64,000 bases of DNA from Zygnema cylindricum (GCA_037447655.1 JBBHKE010001591.1:143725-207724); one strand, 5' to 3'; positions 24,001-38,400 are shown, numbered from the stretch's first letter. A program made the numbers and translations. Notes: a model not told the origin generated them from the sequence alone.

Positions 24001-26467
24001 CATGCCAACAATACTGGGAGCTTCAGTTGTGTTCTGATTGCTCTCTATATGTGAAGCCAACTTCCCCTGCAGAACTTTCCCCTCAAAATTAGAGCAAAAC
24101 CAACAAAAAAAACCAAAACACAAACCGCCAACCTTCATCAAAATGAACAGAGTTTAAACTAAATTTGTGACAGCCTGACGATCATACACAAACTTACGAG
24201 GCCCTTAAGAATACTTATGCAGAGAACATAACCCAAAGCAAATCCATTTCAAATTAAATAAGACCGTGCTAAGATTGTACTCTCTTTACCTCACTCGCTT
24301 CCATGACGTTAAGAAGCTCCGTCTTGCTCAGTTTGAGCCTTTGTTCTGTCTTTAAAGGCCGTCGTAGAAGGGCAGAAACAGCCTCACTTGCCATCCGTAT
24401 AGTTTTACCATCATATTCATCCTACAATTCCAAAGGTCAATACCAGAGGTCAACTAGATACGCCGTGTATGCATATCACCTCCCTCAATATGAATGAAAC
24501 AAAAAACAATGTTCACAAAAAAATTAAATTCTTGACATCACATTCGTCCATTGTATTTCAAAAACGATGGACGGAAAAATAGTTGTAGTTTTGTTTCCAA
24601 ATTGTTGTCAAGAAATTGTAAAAATTAAATAAATTGTAATCAAGAGGAACATAAATAATCACGCATGACTTGTGCCAACTATGGAACTAAGAACTCATTC
24701 ACACTCTGCACGTTAGTTAAAAAAGAAGTTTGTTTGAGAAAGACTGTACCCCAGCTTCCAACACGATGCCTTCCACAATGTGTGTCCGCTTATCATCGAG
24801 AAAATCTTCCAAGTCTAAGGAACTCATTCCACACATCTCCATGGCTTGCTCCCTTTCGTCACATTTTGCTACTGCCAACCACATTGAGCACGGGTATGTA
24901 ATACATTCAAATGCAACTCTTAAATAAACAAGGACGACGCATCATATGACCAGATTTTCACCATTTAGACAAAGTCCTTATACGTGAAAAGAAATAATCA
25001 AAAGCCCTGTACAAATTTTCAGGATACATCCCATGATTCAAACTTTCATCAGCTTTTACTAAATTGAGCACCTGAACCGTTATGAAAACAAGTAGTCCCT
25101 GTAAACAGTATAAGTCGAAAGGAATGTTGCACTATAAAAATGGCGTGGAAAGAGAAAAAAGTAGGAGATCTAAGAAGGTGGAGATAACGGAAATTTGGAC
25201 ATACAATGGCTGCTTAAGTATTTCCAGATACTGCAGCTCACCAGCGATTTCCAACTTTCGTACATTTCCTCAATTCATTCAGATTCGCAACGATATTTTA
25301 CAAAACCCCACTGCTGACACATACCCCTTGTTTCATAAAAATTTTCATTCAATTTTAGAATCCAGGTAGAAAAAAAAAAAACGGTACATCAGTAATGCAA
25401 TATGAATAAGTTCAATAATTTGTCGAACTCCCAATTTGTCAATTTGCAACATGTCTTTATGCAATATGTCGAACAACCAGCTCAAAAGCTAGTTAACATA
25501 ATGTGCCAAACAACGGATGAGTTAATCCTTGATACAAAACATGCTTAAGTCCACATTTTATTTTTTTTGCCGCGATAAGTGCAATACCTGATGAAGCTCG
25601 CACGGAAGTCGACCTGGAAGCTCCTCGCATAAATAGAAGTTGGAAAAGGTCTGATTCTGAAGGCGTTAGGGAGTACCGCTGGGCCAAATGGACCACAAGC
25701 GGGAGTCCTTCTGGCTGAGCAACACTTGCCAGATTCTTGGCGGCTGCTGCTTCAACTCCATGAAGAAGTTCCTCTACTGCCATTAGGGCTGCTTTTCTGA
25801 ACAGAAAATAATCAAAACCCAAACATGCAAACCTTCAGCAAGATGAACAGCGTTTAAACTTTACTCACGGGACTGCCTGACGATTAAAGAAACAGGTACA
25901 CGAGAAGAGATACACGAGAAGAGATTGTATAGCATTTCGCATGTCCAGAAACTGACTCTGTGCGTGATTGCTATTTACTATCAGTAGCTAAAAAAACTCA
26001 TTATACAATTTTCAAGAAAAAAACATACTGGAACTGCCTTCTACAAGATAGGTAATTGCATTCAGTAGCTATACGATGTTCACCAGAAATGAAAACAGAA
26101 TAAGTATTTAAAAGGAACGTGATTATACAAACCTTCCTGCTGGAGTAGCCTCCACTCCGTCATTTGTAGGGCCCACGGCCAAAGCTCTCCTAAGGGCTCT
26201 GAAAGCCTCTCCTCGATGAGCGCGAAGTACAAAAACAAGTTCCAGGTGTGAAAGCCAGGATGCGTCCGTAAAAATAAAGTTCCCGCTTCTGTCACTGTCA
26301 CATTTCTCTTGCTGAACATTTTGACCGTTCTGTTGCTGGAGAGTTCCAAGTTCCGCCTCAAATTCTACAAGAAGAGATAAAATTTCCGGACAAACGGCCT
26401 TAACCTTCGCCAGGACTGCGTGAGAAGGAGGCGGAGAGGGAGGGGGACAGTCAGTAATGGCAGCCAT
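12015..26467 (-). CDS. Large AAA ATPase with two AAA modules (plant type)
   Basis: Start ATG at 26467 (MAAITDCPPP), stop TGA at 12015. Exons: 26133-26467, 25588-25796, 24750-24871, 24290-24421, 23563-24066, 22184-22303, 21539-21599, 20880-20968, 18220-18423, 17660-17864, 17128-17288, one damaged at about 16783-16931, 16114-16227, 15604-15745, 14764-14953, one not found, 13721-13858, 13288-13407, 12757-12855, 12015-12137. Apart from those two gaps, all joins are in phase, giving a bit over 1000 residues. The first half is helical with a lysine- and acid-rich linker (KRKRLKREKKEK). AAA module 1: Walker A GASGTGKT, Walker B VIFFDECEAIF, then FRPPDHTQRRDIW and YELTGGYIKNA (C-terminal AAA lid). 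Module 2: Walker A start GPQGTG, then LLLHELQRFPG, sensor 1 ILIANIAE, and LDPELLRRL. Partners and substrate are unknown. The 5' region resembles winged-helix AAA proteins of bacteria; that is inference. Confidence 0.8.
13721..15745 (-). other. Two GC-AG introns in the AAA ATPase gene
   Basis: The exon ending at 15604 (…GSLQ) and the one ending at 13721 (…ANIAE) are each followed on the minus strand by GCAAGT instead of GTAAGT. In both cases reading on meets a stop or leaves family similarity, while splicing at GC restores frame with the next exon. GC-AG donors are a known minority class with strong flanking consensus (AG|GCAAGT), which both sites show. Confidence 0.7.
14001..14530. repeat. 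Tandem duplication, 265-bp unit, in an AAA-gene intron
   Basis: The unit starting AACTATGTTAGATCAAACAC at 14001 recurs at 14266 with only a few differences. It lies exactly in the interval where the exon carrying the rest of Walker A and Walker B of the second AAA module is expected but not found. Confidence 0.9.
16536..16774 (+). repeat. GGGA/GGGAGG purine microsatellite
   Basis: A run of GGAGGGAGGG units ends in a pure GA run at 16744-16764. On the minus strand it is CCCTCC and lies in an intron of the AAA gene, immediately downstream of the damaged sensor-1 exon. Long polypurine tracts like this are prone to triplex formation and to sequencing error. Confidence 0.9.
22035..22148. repeat. 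Two-copy tandem duplication, 57-bp unit
   Basis: AGAGACCAAAGCTGACATAA and the 37 bases after it (22035-22091) are repeated at 22092-22148 without visible change. The pair is intronic in the AAA gene, just downstream of the 22184-22303 exon. Confidence 0.92.
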
Positions 26468-26544
26468 GGCTCCTTTTAAAAAGGGAACATTTCCGTTTGG
26501 AACTTTGAAATGCTAAATTACGTCATGCGGACTTCATGCCAACA

Positions 26545-26750
26545 TTTCATTCGAACATTTCATGCGTACATTTCATGCGTACATTTCATGCGTACATTTC
26601 ATGCGTACATTTCATGCGTACATTTCATGCGTACATTTTATGCGTACATTTCATGCGTACATTTCATGCGTACATTTTATGCGTACATTTCATGCGTACA
26701 TTTCATGCGTACATTTCATGCGTACATTTCATGCGAACATTTCATGCGAG
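26545..26750 (+). repeat. 13-bp minisatellite upstream of the AAA start codon
   Basis: About 15 near-perfect copies of TTTCATGCGTACA occur, with occasional T-for-C changes and flanking GAACATT variants. It begins roughly 80 bases upstream of the AAA-gene ATG (minus strand), so it sits in the promoter or 5' leader. Because 13 is not a multiple of 3, every plus frame reads the same 13-residue repeat (MRTFHAYISCVHF); the long open frames are therefore a product of the repeat. Confidence 0.95.
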
Positions 26751-29405
26751 AGTCGCACCAAATCACCATATGTCACACGTTTCATGCGACTACAGTGAAA
26801 TTTAATTTACCCTAAGTCGAATATCGTCTTATTTTGCTTCGATATGCAACCTAAAATTTTCGTTCCAACCATTTCATTTCGAAAAAAAATCATTTCCCCC
26901 AGCTTGGATGGTTAATAAGGTACGCTGGACCGAGGGCAAAGGTGTGTTATGGGAAGGAAAGTACGGTGTTGCAAAATCCATCGGCGGTTTCAGTATTTAG
27001 AGTAGAATTTAGATGTGTAATTGACAGGGATGAGCGCTCCATCTTTTTCACCTTGCTCTTCTTTTGTATCGGAGCCACTACTTTCTCTCTTTTCTTCTTT
27101 TTCTGCCTAAATCTGCCTCTCCTTCTGTTCTACCTCCTCTCCTCTCCTCTCCTCCCTTATCGGACTCCCATGCACACATCACCATTCCACTCCATATGTG
27201 CCTCCCTGTCTACCACCCCCCTTCCCTCTCTTTGCCTTCGAATCCTCGTTCTTCTCTGCATCCTCACGTTCCCTCTTCTTTTCTCTTCTCTTTCCCAACC
27301 AACTTTTTTGTGGTTTGTTGTTCCGCTTCTCTCTCATGCCACCACCAGTCTCTTTCGCATATCTCTCGGGCAGTACCCCCTTTACACAACCTCTCTTCAT
27401 TTGTCTATAACTTTTTTCTTCCTGCCCGTTTCTCCTCCATCTTGTTGTTGATTGTATTCTATGTGTTTCACGTTTGTCCCTCCCTTGCTGCCTGCCATCC
27501 TTTCGTTATTCAATCTCCTAACCCTCTCCCTCCAACGTAATGTTTTATTTTCCCTTCGATCCTCATCATTTCACGTCCTTACCCCTCTCCTCTTTTCTTT
27601 TAGTCATTCTTTATCTTTAAGAGAACTGCTCTTGTAATTCATCGATATCACCTCAGTCTCCCTGCCTCATCTCCCAGTTTTCAACACACGGGTCAGTTTT
27701 CAACACACGGGTAAAAAAGATCAACCTAGGGACCATTTTGCTTGTTTAACTGCTCCTTCTGACTGTTCTATTAACCTCGATACACATAAATTTTCAAATG
27801 CAGGTGAAACAAGTTATCCAGCAACTCCTGCAAGTGTTCAAAAGTGGCCAATCTTGAAAGCTGGGCTAATGAAACTCTGAGTTCATCTTCCTAGTTTACT
27901 TTCATGTTTGTTGGTTGTTCACATTTCACGACCATCTTGATACCGTTTTTCTCATCTTCATGCTTTTCCTTACACAGTCATTTCCTGGGTCAAGCATTCA
28001 ACTGGGTCTTATCAAAGCTGCTTCTGCACAATTATGCCCAAAACCCAAACCTTTTAACAATGTGGTGCATTACAACCAATGTATTTTGACAGTTCGAATT
28101 CAGAATTAACAGGCACTCAGAATTGTTTTACCGGAATAACATAAAACACAGATTTCTTTGTTCAACAAAAAACGTTTGAACATCCCACCATTTGCGGTCC
28201 TGCATGGTATGAAAGTTAAGATGTTGATTCACAGTAATAACAGATACACATTGTGATAATTTCTGGCAACATATTTGAAACGACCATCTTCTGTACTGAA
28301 TGCAACTGACAATATTCTTCCAACAATCCCAGCTATGATGTACTTATACTTATAAATTATCTGTGATGCCTGAAGCTTGTCAAACCACACATCATACATG
28401 TTATAGCACATAAAGGCTTTGTTGTTGTCCTAGGTTGCATTATGCGGACACACATGAGTATCCACCCAAAATATTTGAACAATTGAAATCTTCGGTACCA
28501 AGACAACGTCATGGCAACAAAAAAAAAATGGTAATAAAATTGTTGATGATGAGCATTATCAAGTGACTCGGCACTGGCAATGTTGACGAGAAACTGATAA
28601 GTCTACTCTTAATTCACCTTTGGAAACAATCTATAGTTATTAGTGAGAGAATTGCTAAACGAGAGAATTGCTACACGCCCACTGCATTGAAACTACGCTG
28701 TTCTCTCTTTGACTTGGAAATTATTGAAGAAGCTAGTTTAGATGCAAACGCAGTCAGACAACTCTAGGAAAAACTAGCGAAGCATTCCATATTGTCATGC
28801 TTCTGCAAAAACAAAGACAAATTACAATACTGCAGCTACTGATCCTTCTTACATTTGCCATACACTCCAATGAGTTCTTGCTACGACAATAGCTACCGTT
28901 AGAGATATATGTATAAAAGATGTCAACATCACCTCTGCTGAATAAAAAACAACCAAATGGGCAAAAAAGGAAATACGACTCCATATTGCCCGAGTAGTTG
29001 TAACAAATCTCGTTGACGTTACCATTAAAAAGATTCTCTCTAGATTATCTTCATTTTTCAAAAGCCGTCGATTGGAACATCAGGTCTTCCACAAAGGTCC
29101 CAACTCAGTCGAGGCAGAAATACTCAGGATTGCCAAGACTTATCATGCAAAACACTACCTTGTCTCCATTTAAGCGATTCGTTGTGGAGGGAACAACTGT
29201 GAATAAATAAATTTATGCATTAAAAAGGAAAACTCTAAAGGCGGATCGTCTTTTGTGCGGTTGCAGACGGCATGCGAAGGAGAATTTCAATAAATAATTT
29301 TTGTGCTTACAAGGTCGATGCCATAAAAGTTAGCCGTTCATTTCATGGCTTCCAGAATACTAAAGAGTTGAAACTAGCTTAAGGCGTGATGAAGAGAAAC
29401 ATTTT
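26751..29405. other. Intergenic between AAA 5' end and phototropin 3' end
   Basis: The part at 27050-27620 is CT-rich low-complexity sequence with long but compositional open frames. A 19-bp two-copy repeat (CAGTTTTCAACACACGGGT) is at 27675-27712. The rest, 27720-29400, is ordinary AT-rich sequence probably including the phototropin 3' untranslated region. I found no exon, RNA gene or transposon end. Confidence 0.6.
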
Positions 29406-32400
29406 TCACTGTGCATCGTAGTCTAATGATAAAGAGGGTGTGCGAGCCTCCTCGTCGTCCCATTCAAGTTCCTCTTCGTCTTGGTCTATAGAAGGTTCAC
29501 GATCCGGATGTGTGCTCGTGAAATTAACAGGCACTTCCAATTCTGGAGGTTGCTGCAAATAGACAATTCACAAATTTGTTGTGCTTATGTGAGTCAAAAT
29601 TTTCATGTTCGGAGCATTTTTCTTTCAGAATGAAATTTTAGTACAGAGATAAAAATTCTCAATGACCCCTATCCAGTGTTTATTGACTTTACAGCTGAAA
29701 TCGGCAAAATTTAAACAGGACAATGAAGCGTTAAATGGCAGTTCTTCTCTTAGCTTTTACTTGACATTACTTCCTCAGGTGTTGCACACAGCTATACATC
29801 ACAGGTGCACCATAACTTTTATTATCAAGTCCGAAAAGTATTGCTAAAGGAGTCCACACCACTAGCTCAGGTACGTTCTTTTACATGAAAATATATAGAC
29901 ACATCATCCAACGCTAACTAGGCTTTTAGTTCATTCCACATTGATTTTGCAACAGCAATGACAAACATTCTTTTCTCTACTGTCCACAAATGCCAACACT
30001 CTTGAGACTAAAATAACAATAAGGTCAAAAGCAATTGCCAAGACTCACTTGGGATCGGATTAAAGGCCAGTAAAAGCCTTGGAAAAATGCATGTTCTTTA
30101 ATCTCTCCAGCCCCTCCCACAGCTCCAAGCCTTTTTTGAGGATCTCGTTCTAAAAGGGCACGAATCATTTGCTTTGCAGCAGAGCTCACCTGCATTTTAA
30201 CCATATTAACCATGTAGTGTCACGTCTACTTCTCCCTCTTCTTGTTCTTCTACTTTGTCTCACACCCGGTTGAACTGTTTGCATTTTAGAGCCAAGAAAA
30301 ATAACAAGTCAAAATGATACTAACCAAATACATTCTCAGACATTCACGTCTTGGCTATATGTCACATTTCTGGAACAAAATATTTTACATCGGCAACGAA
30401 GATATTTTAAACTTCCATTTTCTTTAAACACATTCCAACTCCAGAAGTACACTAGGAAACCTCACCTTCTCAAATCTACCTGACAAGGCAAAAATGGCAG
30501 CACAGTCACGCCCTTCCTGCCTCAAAAATTCATGATTGAGGAATACATAATTTCTAATTGCACAAGAAACTCTCTCAAAGTTCGCCTTCAGGAGAACACC
30601 ATACCGGTGGGTTTGCAGGAAATGTGAGGTCCTTCATTAGCACATTTGTAAATGTCCTTTGCCGATTGCGACCTCGGAATGGCGTACGCCCATACAACAT
30701 TTCATACACGAATATTCCTACACACTCATACACAAAAGATCAGATCTTATACTACTTTACCCAGAAAAGGGTTCCTTTATATGTTTTCTTCTCAAACACT
30801 CATTCCTGTTCACACTGCAAGGTGTTATCAACATACTCCTGGAAGCAAAAGCCGAAGTGTGAAAAGTTCATTCGCTTTCTTCTGGTGTACACCTCTTCCA
30901 GAAAAGGTTAGCAGGAAAAGGTTTCCTCACCATACGCCCACCAGTCCACCTGACTGCTATGGCCTGTTCCACTGATAATTTCTGGTGCAATATACTCCTC
31001 TGTCCCGACAAACGAGTTGCTACTGCCTGTGGGCTCTGCAATGAACCGCGGAAGGACCTCATCCTCATCCCTTCGCCGTCTTCGCTTCTGTTGGTTTGAC
31101 TTCACAATCTGAGCAATTCAAGTCCAATCAGACATGTTTCAGTGGACTTGGTTAAGATGCACAGGACAAGTTTTTGGCTGTGTATTGGCAACTCCTAGGC
31201 TGAACTCCAGAGCATTCAACATTGCATCTGGAGCATTCATTCAACTTTGAGCAATCCAAATTTCAATTCCCACATGCCCATTTGCATCACAAACCGTTGC
31301 ACAACTGCCCATAGTTAAAGTTGAGACATAAAAAGAATACCATGTTACATGCTAAAATGCTACAGAACATTTTCCTTGTAAAATAAACTGGTGTCACGAG
31401 TTAAAGCCTTAGAGGACTGAAAGGACAGAACATTAGGAAAGGAAAAGTGAAAGTACCTTTGGTTTGGTCTCGGCCAAAAAGGAAAGGTCAAAATCCGTAA
31501 GAAGCAAATGGCCATTTTGTGTAATTAGAATGTTTTCAGGTTTCAAATCGCGGTACACTACACCGTGGCAATGCACATATTCTAATGCCACGAGAATCTC
31601 TGCCGCGTAAAACCTGTAAATTGGAATAACAACAAGCAACTTTACATCATTTCACTTTTACACTTCGTGCTTGCAAAGGACCAGTTCACATTTCCGATAA
31701 GCAATTGTGTTGACGAATTTGATAGCTTCTAATAAGCGATTCTGTGTATTCTCAAATTGCATAAGTAACTTCTTTCACATTTAACAATTGCAAAAACAAT
31801 TAACATTTGCAATAAGCACCTTTACCTTCTCTCTTTCATATTCCATGCGAGTCGAAACTAATTGACAATTTTGAGAAGCAGCTCCACATATCATTTCATT
31901 CACATTTGATGCTTGCAAAGGATCAAATACCTTGCCAGTAAGCAAGTTTGCACTATCATTCTTTCACGTGTGCTCATTCATTCTTTCACATTTTACGCCT
32001 TGCCAAACACCACAATCAAGCTTTACTTTAACAGCACGAAATAAGACTGCATACACTAACCTTTCACATCCTTCATAATCAGAGCCGGTTTTCCATTTCA
32101 AGCCAAGATCATACACATCAGACAGTGAGCAAGGAATGATCAAACAGTACCCACCTTGCCACATCCTCAGAAAAGCGTTTTTGAGGCTGCCTTTCCAAAA
32201 GCAGGTAAAGTTCTCCTCCAGCACAAAATTCCGTGATGAGGCACACATGAGTACCCGTCTGTAGAGACAGGCGAAGAATTTCCAAAGATCACAACCAGTC
32301 CAATTGTCCAGCAAATACCTTAGAATTCACTGCATACTTCATTGAAAGACCTTGGCAGAAAGCCCAACCCATTGAAGTTGGCAAATGGATGAGCAAATGC

Positions 32401-35400
32401 GAACAAAAGCAAAAAAATAAACAAAGAAATAGATGGATTCCCACCTGAAATGAGGCGTAAAGAGTTGGGAGAAAAGGGTGATCCATAAGCCCTAGAATCT
32501 CACGTTCTGTGCGTGCTCTGTGAACCTGGCACACCATTCCACGTTCCCAATCCATACTTCATCACTAAGTTCTAAAAATAAAATAAACTGTATTACCACC
32601 ATCCTAACCTACCCAGGCATATTCTTGTCAAATAGGTAGGAACAATTTATGAAAAAATGCATTTATAACCATCTTGTTCACTCAAGATTTTGCCATAGGA
32701 GTACATGCCTCAAGGATAAGACATTCCCTAGTACATAATGCTGCAACATAGCTTGGGCTAATTGGGCGAAGAAACAAAGACAATTACATTTGAAACTCTA
32801 TCCGTGAACACTTCTCGATCAACAGTGCTATCATTGTAAAGATCCACATGCTTAACCCCACTCAAAGGGGCTCACATTGTTTCTTTTTATCAACAAAGAG
32901 ATCCTCACCTTGTTTCGATTGATCATGACCTCCTTGTCCATGGCCTTCATGGCAAAAAGTTTTCCTGTGTCTTTCAGCTCCACTAAATGTACACTTCCTG
33001 TGTCACCGCATCCTAAGGGCTTGATAGGCCGAAAATGTTTCAACCCCAATCGGCCATCGCGATTCCGAATCTATATGTAGCACAACCAGTTTAGTACATA
33101 AATTGAAGTACTCAAAGATAAGAATCACCTCACATGAAACCTATGTTTCCTATCTACAGCTCTGTTGCATTTGTGTCACCATCTAACCCCTAGCTTTCGT
33201 TTCTTAGACCAAATTCATGGCTTCCGGATGGTTGTCATGGAGGGAGCTGACGTGAAAGTCAACATTCTAGTACAGTGATAGGCAGAAATCTATTTTAGTA
33301 TGGTGATTTAAGAAGTAAAATTTCAACTGTGAGATTCACTGCAGACCAAAACTGCCCAATACTCGCATAATATATCTATATCCAGCATCCACCTTTGCAT
33401 ACACACTTGTTTGCATTCCAAAATTTATCTACACCGAAGTGAGTCTTTAACTAAAGAAATCGCAACAGATTAACAACAACAAGAATAAAGCGCCACAAGT
33501 ATGAAAGTCCAGAAATCCCTAGATGCTGAACAAGTACGATGAATTTAAAACAGTTGAATATACCTTCAAAATTGCTTCCCAGTTGGAGTCCTGAGCTTTA
33601 TGTGGCAACGGGTTGGTTGGTTTGGAATGAAGCGCCCATATGTCCTCCTTGGCCTGAAATGCAACCTTTACAGTTTAAGTATTTTGTACACAGAAAAAAA
33701 CAAAATTTTCAGAATTCCTAGACTACTCAACAAAAACCTTTACCACTAAGCTGAGCAAAACTAAGCATGCAAGTACCCCTGGCCTTCGAGGTTATCAGCC
33801 ATCCACAACTTTCCTGCTCATATGGACAATCAAAACAAGTTCATCTTTCTTTTGACATTTCAATCAACCAGCAGATAGTACTCCATGGTACTAAAATGGA
33901 AGAATAGGCTGAATGTTTGAGAAAAAAAAGGACCCAGCTTTGGCAGTTAACTAGAGAATTGTTACAAGGAAATGATATGAATTAGCGGAAAGCCAAAACC
34001 GGTCAACCTTTTCTTGTTAGTGAACTGCATGCATTGTAAGGTGACAGATATATACAATATGCGCATCCTGGACTGAAGGCTTACCACATTGGGATCCGGC
34101 AACTCTCGTAAACCCAAGTCGACATTATCAGCTGTACCTTTAACCTGGAAAAGAACCCACAGCCTTACCCTTACCATCTGTCCAAACCTGATACTTATCA
34201 CAATTTGTGATAAAGCACATTACAATCAAAAGAAATCAAATTTGATAAACCTATTATAAATTCACAAACCCAACTTTAAAAGAGTTTTCGTGCCTAACCA
34301 CCATACTGAACCAAGTCAAACCAACCGTTACAAGCTAGTACTAACAATATTTTCAGATGAATACCAGACCAATGAACCACCCTCAAGACTGCTGTGACCA
34401 GCTTGAAACTTTTGTAACATTTCGACTGCTTACAGTTGTCACATGCATAGACTTCAGAGTGTCATACGAATTTCACTATACTGTGCAAAATTTCGACTGC
34501 TTACAATCTTCACATGCATCTGCAGAGTGTACAAACGCTTTCAATGCATTAAACATAATCTTTCAGAAAACGAAAACATGCAGAGTAATTATCCGAAGAA
34601 AATGATCTGCTCGAGTTGTCTATCGAGGCCCTCTCGTCGATAATTAATATGCATCTTCTTCAGATACCTTAATAATCAATATCTTGTGTCAATATATTCA
34701 GAAGCCATATATAAATATGTAATCCATAACTCATTTATAAATATGTAATCGATAAATGTAATGTAAAAGTTTTCCCGGCAAAGTCTACAACATCAGTGAT
34801 TACCGTATCTGAATACTTTAGTAGTACAGTAAAGTATAGCTAGCTGCATACTGTACCAAGAATAATAACATAAGTACAAATTTAGTATTGATGTTTATGT
34901 TTAGGTATAGCACTGAAAACATTATCAGCCAGTGACACATTACGATGCACGTAGTACACCTAGATTCAGTACACCGTGAATCACTGTTAGCATTAATAAC
35001 GCTAAAACGACGCCCCCAAATTTTGACCCTCGAACCTAAAACATAATTAAATTTAAACGCTTTTTTACGTTAATATATGTACTGTTTACCTCAGTTTGGA
35101 CAGTTTTTAAATAGTGTAGTGTACAAAATGTGTCAATCCGTACTAAAATTGCTCGTTATTACGTATAACCGTACAAAAAGAATGTCTGATAAAGGCATCG
35201 ACGCGCGAAATTGAGCGCGTCGACACGAAAAAGCGCACTTAGAAGACGGGGAAAAATCACACGAACCTGTTCTCACATGTTCAAGCGTCGACTATGTGAA
35301 CACGGGATATAGGTGCTACACTATGGGGAAAATGTACCCAAATTAAAGTTATACATATATTAGAGCTATTTTTTCCTTGGCGAAGGGCCTTGAATCCAAA

Positions 35401-38400
35401 TTAGAGTTAATAACACTGAAGGTTTTTTTACACTAATTATTTCTTAACGCTAATAGCGATTTACGGTGTACTAGTTCTAACCAGCATACCATACTTAACG
35501 TGAATTATACATATATTATCGAACTCGATATGTCGAGCCCGTCACCATTGATTATCGAGATATCGAATATTGGACATATCATTATGACCGATACACAACA
35601 CTAAACTAGAAAGGCAATCTTGATTTTCTCCAGCTGTAATTCTAGTTTGCCTTTCAAGCAAACCAAGCCTTCAAACTCTTGCAGTATGGATCCCATAATT
35701 TACATTTAGTCTGGTTTGGCTCTGAGAAAAGTTAGATGAGTTTTTTCCCTCTTCATTTGCTTCACCAGAGTGTTAAAATGTGGTTTGTATTTACCCACGT
35801 GGCACATTTTACAAAGTTGTCAATCGTTGGAATGATACATTGAGGTTTATTCTTAACGATAAATAGACAGAAAGCCATCAAATACAGTCATTGGCAATAA
35901 GTCTACCCAATATGAACAATCGTTGCTAGAGTGGTTCATCAAAGAGTTTAAAAGGCCACTTCTCCAGTTTAAAGTAAGAATTTATTGACATCAGTCTTTC
36001 GTTCATATTGCCAACAGCTGTAATACTCAAATTAACAGATTTGTTATTTTTCAGGAATGTACAAACTGTTGGTTGACAAGAAAGGCAAAAGAAAAGGTTG
36101 AAAGTGATAACAGAACTGATAGTAATGCATACTAGCTTGCCAAATATTCCACTTATTCAAGGATAGTTTCGCAAACAACACAGAACATGATTCCATCTCC
36201 AAAGAGAATCAAGCCAAAAAAAAGATGTCGACCACTAAGTTTATGCTTTCTTCATTAGTATTGCCACACTGATTCTTCCGGCTAAGATATTTTCCTGGTG
36301 TGAAAAATGTCCTAACAATATATCAATTCAACATTAGCGACATTTGAAAATGTTTATGTTTCCCACCAAATTGACACTGGAAAACTCATAATGATATTCA
36401 TCGATTTTTCCATACTAAAGTACTGCACAGATGCAAAGCTCACCTGCTTCATGCCTTCCCTTTCGGCATTCTCTGACAATTTTTCCGCCCTTGGTTCTAC
36501 ATAGCTGCTTGCATCCAGTTGAACTCCAATAAAATATTGTAACTCTCCCTGCACATCATTCAAGCATGATGTTTGAAAAAGAAAAACAAACCTCCTCGTT
36601 GCCGTCCAAATTTACCAAAGAACACTTATTAATATCTCTTGCCACATTGTATTGTGAATTGCTAACAACACATAATGCACAACCTACCGCTAGAGATGGA
36701 GCACGTGGCAGTCAAGATTCACATAATTCTTCTCTTTTACTTTGGGCTATTTCTTCTTCTAAGAGACGTGTTCACATAATGCAGGAAGCAAGCAGGCCCA
36801 AATTGATTATGTGAGTGAATGGCGATAATCTCTTTACAGGAGAAATAAACATAAGCTTTGTAAATTTAGTTGAGATTGTGCGGTAGGATGGGCAGAAAGT
36901 CATGATGACCATTCATCATACCTGTCGATCGCGGACAGCTTGCAAGTGAAACAAGTTCCAGAAAGGCTTCCCTGCAAACAATTCCAACACCACTTCCTCC
37001 ATCAATGACTTGGTTTTCACTACCTACAGCTTGTTTGAGTGAACACGATCCTATTGAGAAGACATCCCAATTTGTCAAGTCTACCTTCCCTGTAGCCACA
37101 CCCTGACTAAGACGAAAACTGGCCCTACTTTTTTCCATTACCCTTTACTTGGAAGTTTACTGAACCATGTTGACACAAAACTCACCACTTTTGGTGTAGT
37201 TAAGAAGCTGCACTGTCACATCTTCCTGATTGCGAATAGCATCACGAATTTTTTGAACAGTTCCTTGATCTGTATCCTTGCCTTGTAAAAATCTGTGAAA
37301 AGGGCATTCATCAGTGACACCTTTAATTATCATTTTCAAATGATGGATGATATCATATTAAATTCTTCCACACAATCAACTGTGGGAAGGCGACAGTTGG
37401 AGGAAATTATTAAAAAACAGACGGTATGGCAACAATCCCAGAATCATGAGAAATTAAAAGGAAACAAAGCGAAGCCATAAAGAGAGTAAGGTACAGAAAG
37501 ATATGAAGGAAAATGAAAAAGCTTTTATGGGAAGCAGAAAAAAAAGCAACCTGCAGTTACGGCCCAATATCTCCTCTCGAGAGTATTCTGTCAACTCCAA
37601 AAAGTCATCTGAAGCGAAAATCTGTTTTAACCCACACCATGCAATTTTCCATGCCCTGTTAAACTAAAAATGCGGATAGTCAGACTCAGTGCTATGGTAT
37701 CATTGACAGCATGTCTTCCCGAATGGCTGGCTGCCATTTTAGCATTTAGTTGCGACACGCTTTAATTCTAAAAGACGCAAGACTGTAATCCATCTTTCTA
37801 CTGCTTGGAGTGCTCCTCGTACATTGGCTATTTAAAAAGAGGCCATATCTACATAGACTTGTCCACATCCTTCAAAAAACATGCATATAACGCATTCTAT
37901 TTTGATGTGTAATTCTATGAATTTGAAAAAGGTTTGGCTCAAAAACTGCAAGGGCCTCGTTCTGGCTATAGTTCTACTTCTGGTAGAGACCTGATATTCC
38001 ATAGTGACAATCTGATGTACGGAAATATGCATAACATACACCAACTGAAAAGTAACTCCTCCATTTTCATCTGTAACTGTCCCCCTAAAGGTGGTTTTTC
38101 CCATCTAACTTCGAATGAATCATCAAACACACAAAAGGAGGTTAAGATTTTACTATTGGGTTTTCTGGAAGGCGTGGATCTGTAATGACAAAATTCTTCT
38201 GAATGCGTTCCAGAGTAGTCGCCAGGTCTAGTCCACGCCTTGCTTTCTTCTCACCCGTGATTTCGAAGCTGTCCCGTACCTCCTCCTTTGTTTCAACAGT
38301 TTCCACCTCAATAATCTGAGGAGGGGGTGCTTTGACCGAATCTTCAATTGTTCCTTTTGACCTGTGAAATCAGTTTGCCAAAGTTCAAAAAATAATACCT

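Noticed and set aside
27064-27637. Overlapping frames of 60-170 codons in CT-rich sequence
   Set aside because: Low complexity, open in several frames at once, no domain, no splice logic.
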